A stretch of 64,000 bases of DNA, from positions 172,353 to 236,352 of the forward strand of contig CAYYWZ010000001.1 in assembly GCA_964475415.1 (NCBI GenBank). The letters are read 5' to 3'. Every line of letters begins with the position of its first letter. Position 1 is the stretch's first letter. This document shows, piece after piece, positions 26,277 through 34,690 of the stretch. Made by a program: the position numbers and the translations under genes. The notes beneath the pieces are model-generated. The model worked only from the letters and a program-made list of their open reading frames with translations. It made no database searches and had not been told where the DNA came from. Source of the stretch: CALCMJ01 sp964475415 (GTDB lineage Bacteria; Bacteroidota; Bacteroidia; Chitinophagales; Saprospiraceae).

Positions 26277-27062
26277 TTATTCTGTTCTATTGCATTCTTC
26301 TAAATGCTTTTTTGCTAGAGATTCGTTCCCTTGTTTGCTATATATCTGATAAAGAAAACAATTAGCGTCTCTATTTTGAGGATCTATGCTGAGCACTTTT
26401 GTAAAACGACCTATAGCTTTTTCTAATTGATTCGTTTCAAAGCCTAATTTTCCTAACTGATTTAAAACTGTAATGTTCTCTGGAAACTTCTTATTGAGAT
26501 CCAGTAACATCATTATTCCTTTCATGGGATTCTCCTCTAAAGGTTTTTCCACATAAACTAACGCTAGGTTTACCTGATGTTCTACATTTTCGGGATTAAA
26601 TGAAATAGCTTTTTCAAAAGCTTTCGTAGCCCTATTAAAGCAGAATTCTTTTATATCAGCGTCTTGCGTCCTCTGTACACACAGTGCAAATGTTGTACCT
26701 GTTATGGACCAAGCATCCTCTGTGTCTGTTTTTTCTGCAATTTCTTGGGCATAAATACCACTAACCTCTTCGTGTTTTCTAGCATACCAGTTAGATGCTA
26801 ATTGCTCTAAATAAAATAATGATGTACTATCATCTTGAGCTTGCTTTCTCTCAAACTCTAGAGATTGTATGTATGCTTTGTCATCATCACTAAGCAGAGA
26901 TCTCGCTCTATCCACTAGTGTATTAGGACTAATGTTTTCAAAATTTAACGCTCTAGACTTTTCAGAACGTATTTGTTCAACAGATTTTGTCTCACATCCA
27001 AAGTACAATGTCAAAAATAACCCTAGAAAAAAAATGATTGTGGCTATCTGGGACTTGTTCAT
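26277..27062 (-). CDS. TPR repeat lipoprotein
   Basis: The 261-residue protein has a lipoprotein signal (IATIIFFLGLFLTLYFGC, Cys23) and then helical repeats. TPR units are clear near 150-175 (ATKAFEKAISFNPENVEHQV) and 215-250 (LEKAIGRFTKVLSIDPQNRD). It starts four bases after the stop of the HU-like gene and is probably co-transcribed with it and with rng. It probably acts as an envelope-anchored protein-binding scaffold. Confidence 0.8.
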   Translation of the reverse strand: MNKSQIATIIFFLGLFLTLYFGCETKSVEQIRSEKSRALNFENISPNTLVDRARSLLSDDDKAYIQSLEFERKQAQDDSTSLFYLEQLASNWYARKHEEVSGIYAQEIAEKTDTEDAWSITGTTFALCVQRTQDADIKEFCFNRATKAFEKAISFNPENVEHQVNLALVYVEKPLEENPMKGIMMLLDLNKKFPENITVLNQLGKLGFETNQLEKAIGRFTKVLSIDPQNRDANCFLYQIYSKQGNESLAKKHLEECNRTE

Positions 27063-27066
27063 CTAA

Positions 27067-27378
27067 TTATTTCTTAGAATCTTCATCTGGCAAAGAGTGA
27101 ACATTTTCTTTCACTTGGTCCACAAATATTTTTGCAGGCTTAAATGATGGTATATAATGTTCAGGAATTTCTATTGCAACATTTTTCTTTATATGTCTTC
27201 CTATTTTTTTCGCTCTCTTCTTTATTACAAAAGATCCAAACCCTCTTACGTATACATTCTCGCCTCCTGACAACGAACTTTTCACCTCATTAAAGAACAT
27301 TTCTAAAGTTACTAGTACATCTACTTTAGGAACTCCTGTCTTTTCTGATATCGTGGAGACCAAATCTGCTTTTCTCAT
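27067..27378 (-). CDS. HU/IHF family DNA-binding protein
   Basis: The 103-residue protein has the HU/IHF fold: MRKADLVSTISEKTGVPKVDVLVTLE helices (in part), then VYVRGFGSFVIKKRAKKIGRHIKKNVAIEIPEHYIPSFKPA, with the DNA arm containing the IPEHYIPSFKP motif usual in the IHF-beta-like group of this phylum. A 15-residue acidic tail (SLPDEDSKK) extends beyond the normal end. It heads the cluster leading to rng. Confidence 0.9.
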   Translation of the reverse strand: MRKADLVSTISEKTGVPKVDVLVTLEMFFNEVKSSLSGGENVYVRGFGSFVIKKRAKKIGRHIKKNVAIEIPEHYIPSFKPAKIFVDQVKENVHSLPDEDSKK

Positions 27379-27585
27379 TGCTTTTATTTGATTATTAATA
27401 AGTTATGCTTCTCAACACCTTTCTCCTTGAGAGGTGCAAATTTCGTAATTTTATTGAATCTTAGAAATTTTCAGCATTCTTTTTTTTACTTTTTTATATT
27501 ATAATTCGTTCAGGTTCAATAATATAGCTATTTGTTGTATAAATATGTAGCTATATTTACAATTAGTACAGTAAGAAATATATTC

Positions 27586-27612
27586 TATACACCCCAAGGA
27601 AGTGTATATTTG
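27586..27612 (+). promoter_or_regulatory. Promoter of yicC with an overlapping inverted repeat
   Basis: TATATTTG (27605-27612) matches the -7 box, 20 bases before the ATG at 27633; the -33 position has TTC. A perfect inverted repeat, TATACAC (27586-27592) and GTGTATA (27602-27608), overlaps the box and could be a repressor site. Confidence 0.45.
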
Positions 27613-27632
27613 GGCAAAGTAAGTGAGCATTT

Positions 27633-28508
27633 ATGATATATTCAATGACAGGGTATGGACAGGCGTCCAAAGACTTTAAAGACAAAAAAATAATTGTAGA
27701 GGTAAGGACTCTTAATGGAAAAAGTACAGACCTGAGGTTCAGACTGCCTAATAATTATAAGGAAAAAGAGATTACCCTGCGGAAAATCATCCTTGACAAA
27801 GCTATAAGAGGTAAACTAGATGCTAGCATTACGATAGAAAATGATGCTGGGGAAGAATCATTTGTGCTTAATAAAACGCTTTTCAAAAAATACTACACGG
27901 AGCTCAAAGGTATTATGGACGAGGAAAACATAGCCCATGGTGATCTTATGCAGACTATCATGAGAATACCTAATGTACTCATGAGTAAGCAAGCAGAATT
28001 AGATAAGGAAGAATGGGAAACTGTAAAAAGTCTTACCCACTCTGCTCTAGATCAACTCAATGTATATAGATTAACTGAAGGCATGGCAATGTCTACTGAT
28101 CTTTCAGATAATGTCAAAAGCATTATGCATTCTCTTACTCAGGTAGATCAGTATGAATTAGAAAGAATTAATACTGTAAAAGATAGAATCAAAAAAAATT
28201 TAGAACAGTTTCTCTCTGATGAGAAAACAGATTCTAATCGTTTTGAGCAAGAATTGATCTACTATCTAGAAAAGCTTGACATCAACGAAGAAAAAATGAG
28301 ACTCAAGCAGCATTGTGACTATTTTCTAGAATTTCTAGAGGAGCAATCAAGCTCGAAAGGAAAAAAACTTGCCTTCCTATCACAGGAAATGGGAAGAGAA
28401 ATTAATACCTTGGGTGCCAAAGCGCAAGATTATAATATACAGCAACTAGTCATCTCTATGAAAGATGATCTAGAACGGATCAAAGAGATGATTGCAAACA
28501 TCGTGTAG
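27633..28508 (+). CDS. yicC: YicC family endoribonuclease-like protein
   Basis: The 291-residue protein begins with the family signature MIYSMTGYGQA and has VEVRTLNGKSTDLRFRLP near residue 25-40. It has the C-terminal DUF1732 region (GKKLAFLSQEMGREINTLGAKA) near 240-260. E. coli YicC is reported to cleave small RNAs; the role in this phylum is not established. It is followed by guanylate kinase with a one-base stop/start overlap, the classical yicC-gmk arrangement. Confidence 0.93.
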   Translation: MIYSMTGYGQASKDFKDKKIIVEVRTLNGKSTDLRFRLPNNYKEKEITLRKIILDKAIRGKLDASITIENDAGEESFVLNKTLFKKYYTELKGIMDEENIAHGDLMQTIMRIPNVLMSKQAELDKEEWETVKSLTHSALDQLNVYRLTEGMAMSTDLSDNVKSIMHSLTQVDQYELERINTVKDRIKKNLEQFLSDEKTDSNRFEQELIYYLEKLDINEEKMRLKQHCDYFLEFLEEQSSSKGKKLAFLSQEMGREINTLGAKAQDYNIQQLVISMKDDLERIKEMIANIV

Positions 28509-29101
28509 TGAAAAAAAAGAAGTTTTCTAAAAAGCTGATATTGGTTACTGCTCCTTCGGGTGCAGGTAAAACAACAATAGTAAAGCATTTGTTAAAAACC
28601 TATGACTTTCTTGGGTTTTCTGTGTCTGCAACTAATCGTGCAAGACGCGACCATGAGGTAGATGGAAAAGATTATCACTTTCTCTCTACAGAGGCCTTTA
28701 AAGAGAAAATAGAAAACAATGAATTTGTAGAATGGGAAGAAGTCTATGATGACCAGTTTTATGGAACACTCAAGTCAGAAGTAGAAAGGTTATGGGAACT
28801 AGAGAAAAATGTAATTTTTGACATAGAAGTTAACGGCGCTACCAATATCAAAAACCTCTATAGAGATAAAGCTTTCGGCGTTTTTGTAAAACCTCCTTCC
28901 TTTAATATTCTTGTCCAAAGATTAAAAGGTAGAAATACAGAAAACACATCTAGTCTAAAGAAAAGAATCAAACGTATAAAACGAGAGCTTACTTTCGAAA
29001 ATAGTTTCGATGCCGTTCTGCTCAATGATTCACTAGATGTATGTCTAAAAGAAGCTGAAATTCTTGTAGAATCCTTCTTTTTAGGTAAATTAGAAGCGTA
29101 A
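28508..29101 (+). CDS. gmk: Guanylate kinase
   Basis: This 197-residue enzyme phosphorylates GMP to GDP with ATP. It has the P-loop APSGAGKTTIVKHL (about residues 13-26), the GMP-binding SVSATNRARRDHEVDGKDYHF (in part) and the lid/core IFDIEVNGATNIKN. It begins with GTG at 28508, sharing one base with the yicC stop. Confidence 0.96.
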   Translation: MKKKKFSKKLILVTAPSGAGKTTIVKHLLKTYDFLGFSVSATNRARRDHEVDGKDYHFLSTEAFKEKIENNEFVEWEEVYDDQFYGTLKSEVERLWELEKNVIFDIEVNGATNIKNLYRDKAFGVFVKPPSFNILVQRLKGRNTENTSSLKKRIKRIKRELTFENSFDAVLLNDSLDVCLKEAEILVESFFLGKLEA

Positions 29102-29128
29102 TTTAATTTACAGATATATTTTCTTTCT

Positions 29129-29515
29129 ATGATCTATAACTGCAAAACAGCTGGAATAAGTGTAACCGTCCGACCTAGGTTCGAGCGACTTGTAGCCATA
29201 GACCAAAAGATACAACATGTTTTTTCTTACGAGGTTACTATAGAAAACAATAGCGATGTTACTGTACAACTGCTCTCAAGAAAGTGGATCATAATAGATG
29301 GTAACAAAACAAAGAAAATTATAGAAGGAGATGGTGTAGTCGGGCAGCAACCTATCTTAGAACCTGGTCAGAGTCACACCTATAATTCTTGGTGTCCAAT
29401 GATCACTCCTGTAGGAAAAATGTATGGCTATTTTAAAATGATAAACACTTCTAAGAAAACCTTTAAGGCTATAGTTCCTGAGTTTTTGTTCCATACTCCT
29501 TATATACTAAACTAA
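29129..29515 (+). CDS. apaG: ApaG domain protein
   Basis: The 128-residue protein is a full-length ApaG: GISVTVRPRFERL at the start, the DGNKTKKIIEGDGVVGQQPILEPGQSHTY core (given here in parts) and the terminal MYGYFKM strand. ApaG has a fibronectin-III-like fold; in enterobacteria it is linked to Ap4A and cobalt/magnesium phenotypes, but the molecular role is uncertain. It follows gmk by 27 bases. Confidence 0.94.
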   Translation: MIYNCKTAGISVTVRPRFERLVAIDQKIQHVFSYEVTIENNSDVTVQLLSRKWIIIDGNKTKKIIEGDGVVGQQPILEPGQSHTYNSWCPMITPVGKMYGYFKMINTSKKTFKAIVPEFLFHTPYILN

Positions 29516-29529
29516 TTTCCTCTATTTAC

Positions 29530-30015
29530 TTAGAATAACTCGGGAGGGATCGCTTTTTCTAGATGTAACAATTTTCTTTTCATCTCCAGACCTAGCGCGT
29601 AACCGGTCAGTGAACCATCCGAACCTATGACTCTATGGCAAGGGATAATAATAGGAATAGGATTTTTTCCATTTGCCGTACCTACCGCTCTTATCGCTTT
29701 CTCATTACCTATCTGGATGGACAATTTCTTATAGGATACAGTCTTGCCATAAGGAATTTCTAGCAGTGCTTTCCAGACCTTTTGGTGAAATAATGTATGA
29801 TCCCCGAAGTCAAAATAATGATAGCAGGATTCTGTACTTCCTTCAAAATAGGCCTTGAGGTGATCTATATAATAGTGTATAATCTTATTTTCAAAAGCTT
29901 TTTTCTTTTTGTCTACTAAACTTAAGGACCTTAGACCAATATCTGAACTTACTAGTTCGAGTATCCCTACTGGACTGTCTATATATCCTGTATACACCTT
30001 TACTTGTATATTCAT
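29530..30015 (-). CDS. ogt: Methylated-DNA-[protein]-cysteine S-methyltransferase
   Basis: This 161-residue suicide repair enzyme accepts alkyl groups from O6-alkylguanine. The active-site motif IPCHRVIG has the acceptor Cys, preceded by the helix-turn-helix segment YKKLSIQIGNEKAIRAVGTA with the arginine finger. The N-terminal domain is short. No Ada regulatory domain is present. It is convergent with apaG. Confidence 0.94.
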   Translation of the reverse strand: MNIQVKVYTGYIDSPVGILELVSSDIGLRSLSLVDKKKKAFENKIIHYYIDHLKAYFEGSTESCYHYFDFGDHTLFHQKVWKALLEIPYGKTVSYKKLSIQIGNEKAIRAVGTANGKNPIPIIIPCHRVIGSDGSLTGYALGLEMKRKLLHLEKAIPPELF

Positions 30016-30127
30016 CTTTAGGTAATTAAGTATTTTATAAATATATATATTAACAACTGATATATAAACTATGTAGAAGGACTTAAAAAGAAATCGTAAA
30101 ATATTAAGTAATTAAACGGGATAATCT

Positions 30128-30157
30128 TTGGCAGTAATAAAAAAGAGCATAAATTTG
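30128..30157 (+). promoter_or_regulatory. Promoter of tRNA-Phe
   Basis: TTG (30128-30130), exactly 19 bases, then TAAATTTG (30150-30157): a complete match to the Bacteroidota promoter. The tRNA begins about 47 bases after the expected start. Confidence 0.75.
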
Positions 30158-30210
30158 CATCGCTTTTTGAATCAGAGTTTTCTGATTTGGAAAACCAACT
30201 TAAACCAAAA

Positions 30211-30283
30211 GGTACCTTAGCTCAGTTGGTAGAGCAATGGACTGAAAATCCATGTGTCCCTGGTTCGATTCCTGGAGGTACCA
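30211..30283 (+). tRNA. tRNA-Phe (GAA)
   Basis: A 73-base cloverleaf: acceptor GGTACCT pairs with AGGTACC (30276-30282), discriminator A at 30283. The anticodon stem ATGGA/TCCAT holds the loop CTGAAAA with anticodon GAA at 30244-30246. The T-loop is TTCGATT. CCA is not encoded. Confidence 0.97.
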
Positions 30284-30284
30284 C

Positions 30285-30315
30285 AAAACCTTCGCTTTGT
30301 GCGAGGGTTTTTTTT
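30285..30315 (+). terminator. Intrinsic terminator of tRNA-Phe
   Basis: AAAACCTTCGC (30285-30295) pairs with GCGAGGGTTTT (30301-30311) with one G-T pair around a five-base loop, and a run of T residues continues to 30315. It starts right after the tRNA. Confidence 0.85.
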
Positions 30316-30414
30316 ATCTCTTAGCCTTGCTATTTCTTATGTAAGAGAAACTCTTCTGCCTTTTTACATATTATCTGACAGCAATATAGATTTCAAATAC
30401 GTTTTTAGGATATT

Positions 30415-30954
30415 ATGACAATTTCAAAGCAACTATTCATTATACTGACAAGTTTCATCCTTCTGTTTACTTCATGTATCAGGGATACAGAAAACCCTAG
30501 TGAAATTCTAGGTGTAAAAGCTATTTATCTTCAAAAAGATGAAATTCAAATTGGTAGTGCTGAAGCTAGACCCTTCGATTGTTTAGGGAAAATAGTCTTA
30601 CAGAATCCGTATATATATATCAACGAAAAATATCAGGGCGTGCATGTCATTGACAATACAGATCCTGAGTTTCCTATAACCGTAGCATTCTGGAATATTC
30701 CGGGGAATATAGATTTTACCATAAACGGAGATATTATGTTTGCCGACAATAGTAGAGACATCTATGTTATAGATATTTCTGATATCCAGAACATTGTTGT
30801 TAAGTCCACGCAAGAAAATGCTTACACTGTTCCTCGTTCAGAACAGTTTTTTCCCCCTGACTATCTCGGCTCTTTTGAGTGTGTCGACACGAGTTTAGGT
30901 ATCGTTATAGGTTGGGAAAATACTACCCTAATAGATCCTAAATGTTGGCGCTAA
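30415..30954 (+). CDS. Lipoprotein with LVIVD-like repeats
   Basis: The 179-residue protein has a lipoprotein signal ending in LFTSC (Cys21). The mature part has LVIVD-type beta-propeller units, recognised from YINEKYQGVHVIDNTDPEFPIT-like and DIYVIDISDIQNI sequences. LVIVD proteins are surface or periplasmic propellers of unknown function. At this length only two or three blades fit, so it may be a reduced member. It heads a run of four same-strand genes for exported proteins. Confidence 0.72.
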   Translation: MTISKQLFIILTSFILLFTSCIRDTENPSEILGVKAIYLQKDEIQIGSAEARPFDCLGKIVLQNPYIYINEKYQGVHVIDNTDPEFPITVAFWNIPGNIDFTINGDIMFADNSRDIYVIDISDIQNIVVKSTQENAYTVPRSEQFFPPDYLGSFECVDTSLGIVIGWENTTLIDPKCWR

Positions 30955-30967
30955 AAAAATCATTACT

Positions 30968-31738
30968 ATGAAATACCTATTTTTTACAATCCTAAGTTTA
31001 AGTTTATTTTTTTCCTGTGCAGACGATGCTGGGCTAAGTCTAGCTCCTGGTTCTAGTGGTGCAACGAATGGATCTTATAGTAACATGCTAGTTATAAGTC
31101 AGCATCTCTATGTTGTAAATGATGATGAATTGATTACATATCGAATAGAATCGGATGATGCATTAGCTGAAATAGATAGGAAAAGTTTAGGATTCGGAGT
31201 GGAATCGATGTTCCATAGGTCAGGTGTACTTTTTATAGGTTCTAGAGAAAGACTCTACATCTATAGATTGAACACTGCTAATATTCCAATAGAAGAAAGT
31301 ACAACAGAGTACTCTGAATTTGATGGTATCGATAATTGCTTTAGTGATCCTGTAGTTGTAGAAGGTGATATAGCCTATGTAACGCTTGCCACGGATCTCG
31401 ATGCTGGTTGTGGTTTTCGCACAGTGAACGAGTTGAGATTATATGATATATCTGATTTACAAAACCCTAATCTCATCAATACTGTAGAGATGGAAGAACC
31501 TAAAGGTCTCGCCGTATCCAATAATATTCTTTTTGTATGTGAGGCGAATAATGGGCTAAAGATTTTCAATGTAGAGAATAGCCTAAATGTTATCCAGCTA
31601 TATCACTTCGAAGGATATAGAGCTACAGATGTAATAGTAAACAATGGCGTCCTGCTTGTAGTAGGCCCAGATAATCTATACGAGTATGACTATAGTGATC
31701 TAAACAATGTATTTCTTACGGCAACTATAGATCTTTAA
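30968..31738 (+). CDS. Lipoprotein with LVIVD-like repeats
   Basis: The 256-residue lipoprotein signal ends in LFFSC (Cys17). The mature part has propeller-like units such as NELRLYDISDLQNPNLINTV and GLKIFNVENSLNVIQLYHF, which match the LVIVD repeat pattern (display of a value, then 'D.S....P..i'). It starts 13 bases after a similar gene, suggesting duplication and divergence. Function is unknown. Confidence 0.72.
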   Translation: MKYLFFTILSLSLFFSCADDAGLSLAPGSSGATNGSYSNMLVISQHLYVVNDDELITYRIESDDALAEIDRKSLGFGVESMFHRSGVLFIGSRERLYIYRLNTANIPIEESTTEYSEFDGIDNCFSDPVVVEGDIAYVTLATDLDAGCGFRTVNELRLYDISDLQNPNLINTVEMEEPKGLAVSNNILFVCEANNGLKIFNVENSLNVIQLYHFEGYRATDVIVNNGVLLVVGPDNLYEYDYSDLNNVFLTATIDL

Positions 31739-31741
31739 CAA

Positions 31742-32365
31742 GTGAAATATATCTATACAATTTTCCTTAGCACCGTTTTCTATTTTTGTTCTGCACAAGA
31801 AATATTAGATCCAAGTAAAAAGTGGAGTCTAACATTTAGCCCTTCTGCATTTGTTAATGAGTTTCCCGGTATACAGTTCGGCATAGAAAGAAAAATTAAA
31901 AGATTTGCAATAGAAATAGAAGGTGCCTACTTGACTGATAAACTTAGTGACACTCGCATGTTTACAAATGGCTATAGAGTAAAGTTAGGTATTAAGTATA
32001 GTCTCTATAATGCCTTGAATATAAATCTTATCGGATTCTATAGACAGACCTACCATGATGAATCAGAAACTTTTTCCATGTTCTCTGGTGCCTATTTTCA
32101 AGAAATAGCCTTCCAAAGAGAAAAGAGGATGATAGGTCCTACCCTAGGTTGTACTTACAAGAAAAACTTATGGAAAAATCTAAGCATTGAAGTCGGTGGC
32201 AGCACTGGTTTAGGAAGTATAAAAGTAACACAAGCTGATATTCCAGAATTTGCAGAACAAATTACCTCATTGAATGACGCGCTTTTTTTCAATGAGTTTA
32301 ATGAACCTGGAACGTTTAGATATCTCATTTTATCCGGTCAAGCGAAAATTAAATATAACTTCTAG
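31742..32365 (+). CDS. Putative outer membrane beta-barrel protein
   Basis: This 207-residue protein starts with GTG three bases after the previous stop. It has a signal peptide (KYIYTIFLSTVFYFCSAQ) and then alternating amphipathic strands such as GYRVKLGIKYSLYNALNINL, ending in the aromatic LSGQAKIKYNF typical of barrel C-termini. No family is recognised. Its place suggests a function shared with the two upstream LVIVD lipoproteins. Confidence 0.65.
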   Translation: MKYIYTIFLSTVFYFCSAQEILDPSKKWSLTFSPSAFVNEFPGIQFGIERKIKRFAIEIEGAYLTDKLSDTRMFTNGYRVKLGIKYSLYNALNINLIGFYRQTYHDESETFSMFSGAYFQEIAFQREKRMIGPTLGCTYKKNLWKNLSIEVGGSTGLGSIKVTQADIPEFAEQITSLNDALFFNEFNEPGTFRYLILSGQAKIKYNF

Positions 32366-32419
32366 AAAAAAAGATCTCTTATTCTTTTTCTATATTTAGA
32401 TATTCCTAAATCTAACGAA

Positions 32420-33517
32420 ATGAAAAAGTGTCTCCTCTTTATGTTGTGTTGTTTTCTTTTCTCTTGTAGTAAAAACGCTTTCAAAGCCTATGAAAAGGGA
32501 AACCTATATGATGCATATAGCATTCTTTACAAGAAGGCGGAAAAACGAGATATCAACCGAAAAGAAATGACCCTGTTTAGAAAAGTGCTAGCAGAGATGA
32601 TTTCTGAAGATTCTATACGTTACTACAAAAATGCTTATAGAAGTACGTTAGATGGAGATACCGAAGCGTATCAGATTCTGAGTAAAATCCATGAGAAAGA
32701 AGAAGAAATTACTTCCCTCCGATACAACTTGCCTCACTATACTTTCTACAATCATAATACCTATGATTCTCTTTCTTATGCAGTTAGTGACAAGTTATTT
32801 GATAGAGCACAATATGCACTTATAGAAGCTGAGACAACAGGGCAAAAAGAACCAGCCAGAAATGCCTATGATGACCTAGATAAACTTTCTGATTTTCATC
32901 TTGTGAATAGTAATCAGATAGAAAGTACTAAGGCCTATGCGCGCAAGGTGGGTACAGAGTATACCCTTGTCAATGTGGATAACAAAGATTTTTATAACAG
33001 CAGGAACATAGAGCGATATCTAGATGTAGATGATCTGGTCGTTCCTGAAGGTGCATGGAGAGAAACACATACGCGTATAAGGGTGGATTATGATTATACT
33101 AGAATTATAGAATTGATACTAGAAGAAGCAGAGTTCGATGATGACGAAAACAATTCTAGCCGTCGGTATTCAGAAAAAGTAATTACTGGATATAACACTG
33201 ATAGTCTGAAGACTCCGATCTATACAGAAGTAGAAGCATCGGTAACAAAAAAATCGCTCAACAGAGAGTTGAGATTAGATGGGTTTCTCTGGATACAAGA
33301 ATCTGATACAAGAACTAGAAAAGAAAATATACGTATCCGATATGATCAAGATATAGAACAATACAGTTATACTGGTGATGAGCGTGCGCTACCAGAAAAC
33401 GAAAAAACTAGAATCAATAATTCGCAACAGTTTGCCTCGGATGAAACTTTCTTCAGAGAGGCTATAAGGGAGTTTACAGACAAAGCCAATGATGAGATAA
33501 GAAGGTATCTGAGATAA
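32420..33517 (+). CDS. Hypothetical lipoprotein
   Basis: The 365-residue protein has a lipoprotein signal (CLLFMLCCFLFSC, Cys17). The next part (about 18-180) is helical and TPR-like in rhythm (AYEKGNLYDAYSILYKKAEK). The C-terminal part is highly charged and rich in Arg, Asp and Glu, predicted beta/helical, without known motifs. It follows the barrel gene by 54 bases on the same strand. Function is not recognised. Confidence 0.65.
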   Translation: MKKCLLFMLCCFLFSCSKNAFKAYEKGNLYDAYSILYKKAEKRDINRKEMTLFRKVLAEMISEDSIRYYKNAYRSTLDGDTEAYQILSKIHEKEEEITSLRYNLPHYTFYNHNTYDSLSYAVSDKLFDRAQYALIEAETTGQKEPARNAYDDLDKLSDFHLVNSNQIESTKAYARKVGTEYTLVNVDNKDFYNSRNIERYLDVDDLVVPEGAWRETHTRIRVDYDYTRIIELILEEAEFDDDENNSSRRYSEKVITGYNTDSLKTPIYTEVEASVTKKSLNRELRLDGFLWIQESDTRTRKENIRIRYDQDIEQYSYTGDERALPENEKTRINNSQQFASDETFFREAIREFTDKANDEIRRYLR

Positions 33518-33555
33518 AAACATTTGTGACCTCTAATGCAAATAATTTAAGTTAG

Positions 33556-34242
33556 CTATATCTTATTCTTAAGTGCAGATAACGCAAAGAAATAAACCAT
33601 TTCTTCTAGGTCTTGAAGAAAAGATTTTTTCTTATACTTCAGATTACTTAGCCGAGGGAGATGTTCTGCATAATATCTCTGATTATTGATCATCTCTAGC
33701 AGATTACAGGATAAGCTGTGCGGATATGAAAAGGTGCCACATATTTCCATTGCAAAGTTTGACATTTTATCCACTAAGTTCTTGTAGGAAAGAAAGAATC
33801 CTTCACTATTTTCCTTGTCTATATCATGAATGTGGTAAGATTTAGAACTTTCTTTTCTAACGATTTCTGCAAGATTTTTTTCATTGATGTAGGACGCTAA
33901 CTCATATTTAGTCTCTGCATGTATAAGTGTATATATCATCTTACGAATCTTAACTTCTGGGTCAGGAATATTCAGTGTATATACAGATATTAGATAGGAT
34001 AACCATTCCCAATACCAAGAACTTAGATATACAAGTAAGAGGTGCTTATTCTCAAAATAGCGATATATGGACGTTTCCGAGGAATCCATCTTTACCGCTA
34101 GTTTCTTGAAAGTAAAAGCTTCGAAACCAATTTCGGCCATCAGTTCTACTGAATTTTCTAACAAAACTCTACCGTATTTAGAATCTTGAGGCTCCTTAAT
34201 ATAGGGCTTACTCGGTAGAATTAATTTTACACCACCTAACAT
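33556..34242 (-). CDS. TetR family transcriptional regulator
   Basis: The 228-residue protein has an N-terminal TetR helix-turn-helix (about 22-65: VELMAEIGFEAFTFKKLAVK, then SETSIYRYFENKHLLLVYLS), followed by a helical ligand domain. It is divergent from the HPF-like/ABC/HlyD/TolC operon and both promoters share an inverted repeat (34279-34285, 34315-34321), so it very likely controls that operon. The ligand is unknown; the thioesterase in the operon would fit an acyl-type signal, but this is speculative. Confidence 0.85.
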   Translation of the reverse strand: MLGGVKLILPSKPYIKEPQDSKYGRVLLENSVELMAEIGFEAFTFKKLAVKMDSSETSIYRYFENKHLLLVYLSSWYWEWLSYLISVYTLNIPDPEVKIRKMIYTLIHAETKYELASYINEKNLAEIVRKESSKSYHIHDIDKENSEGFFLSYKNLVDKMSNFAMEICGTFSYPHSLSCNLLEMINNQRYYAEHLPRLSNLKYKKKSFLQDLEEMVYFFALSALKNKI

Positions 34243-34261
34243 AGTTTTTGGTATTTCTCCC

Positions 34262-34291
34262 CAAATATAGAAAAAGCTTTACTTAATACAA
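34262..34291 (-). promoter_or_regulatory. Promoter of the TetR gene
   Basis: On the minus strand TTG (34291-34289), exactly 19 bases, then TATATTTG (34269-34262) fully match the Bacteroidota promoter. The expected start is about 15 bases before the ATG at 34242. Confidence 0.75.
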
Positions 34292-34321
34292 AAAAAGCAT
34301 TACATTTGTGGAAGTAAGTAA
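34279..34321 (+). promoter_or_regulatory. Promoter of the secretion-type operon with flanking inverted repeat arms
   Basis: TACATTTG (34301-34308) matches the -7 box of the plus-strand operon. TTACTTA (34279-34285) overlaps its -33 region and the spacer of the divergent TetR promoter; the exact reverse complement TAAGTAA (34315-34321) lies at the expected transcription start. The arms are 29 bases apart, so they may be two half-sites or two separate operators. Confidence 0.5.
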
Positions 34322-34347
34322 TACTAACAATTTTAAATCTGATTGAT

Positions 34348-34683
34348 ATGAAGTTTACGATAAGGAATAATGCAGACCTTTCTAATAGGTACATTAGGTT
34401 TTTAAAATGGAAATCCTATATACTTCTCCAAAAATTTAAACAATTACAATATTTAGATGTATATATTACTTCTGAGGGAAATCCCTTACCTTTATATAAG
34501 GTGGTTCTTAAGATAGGTGTATCTGGTCACGATCTTATCCTAAGTAAAAAAGATTATGATCTCAAACTATTATTTAAAAAATGTGCTGCAGATATGGAAA
34601 GATACCTTAGAAAACATAAGGAGAAAAATATTGAAATAAAAAGAAACCTAAATCGGAAAAAAGTTCTGATAGCTAGAAAATAG
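34348..34683 (+). CDS. HPF/RaiA-like (S30AE fold) ribosome-associated protein
   Basis: The 111-residue protein fits the short HPF/RaiA pattern: helix (YIRFLKWKSYILLQKF), strand (YLDVYITSEG), strand-rich VVLKIGVSGHDLILSKKD, then the long second helix LKLLFKKCAADMERYLRKHKEK. Short HPF proteins bind the 30S subunit and inhibit or preserve ribosomes in slow growth. The identity is inferred from fold pattern, not from strong sequence identity. It is unusual as first gene of an export-type operon, seven bases before the ABC gene. Confidence 0.6.
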   Translation: MKFTIRNNADLSNRYIRFLKWKSYILLQKFKQLQYLDVYITSEGNPLPLYKVVLKIGVSGHDLILSKKDYDLKLLFKKCAADMERYLRKHKEKNIEIKRNLNRKKVLIARK

Positions 34684-34690
34684 ACAATAG

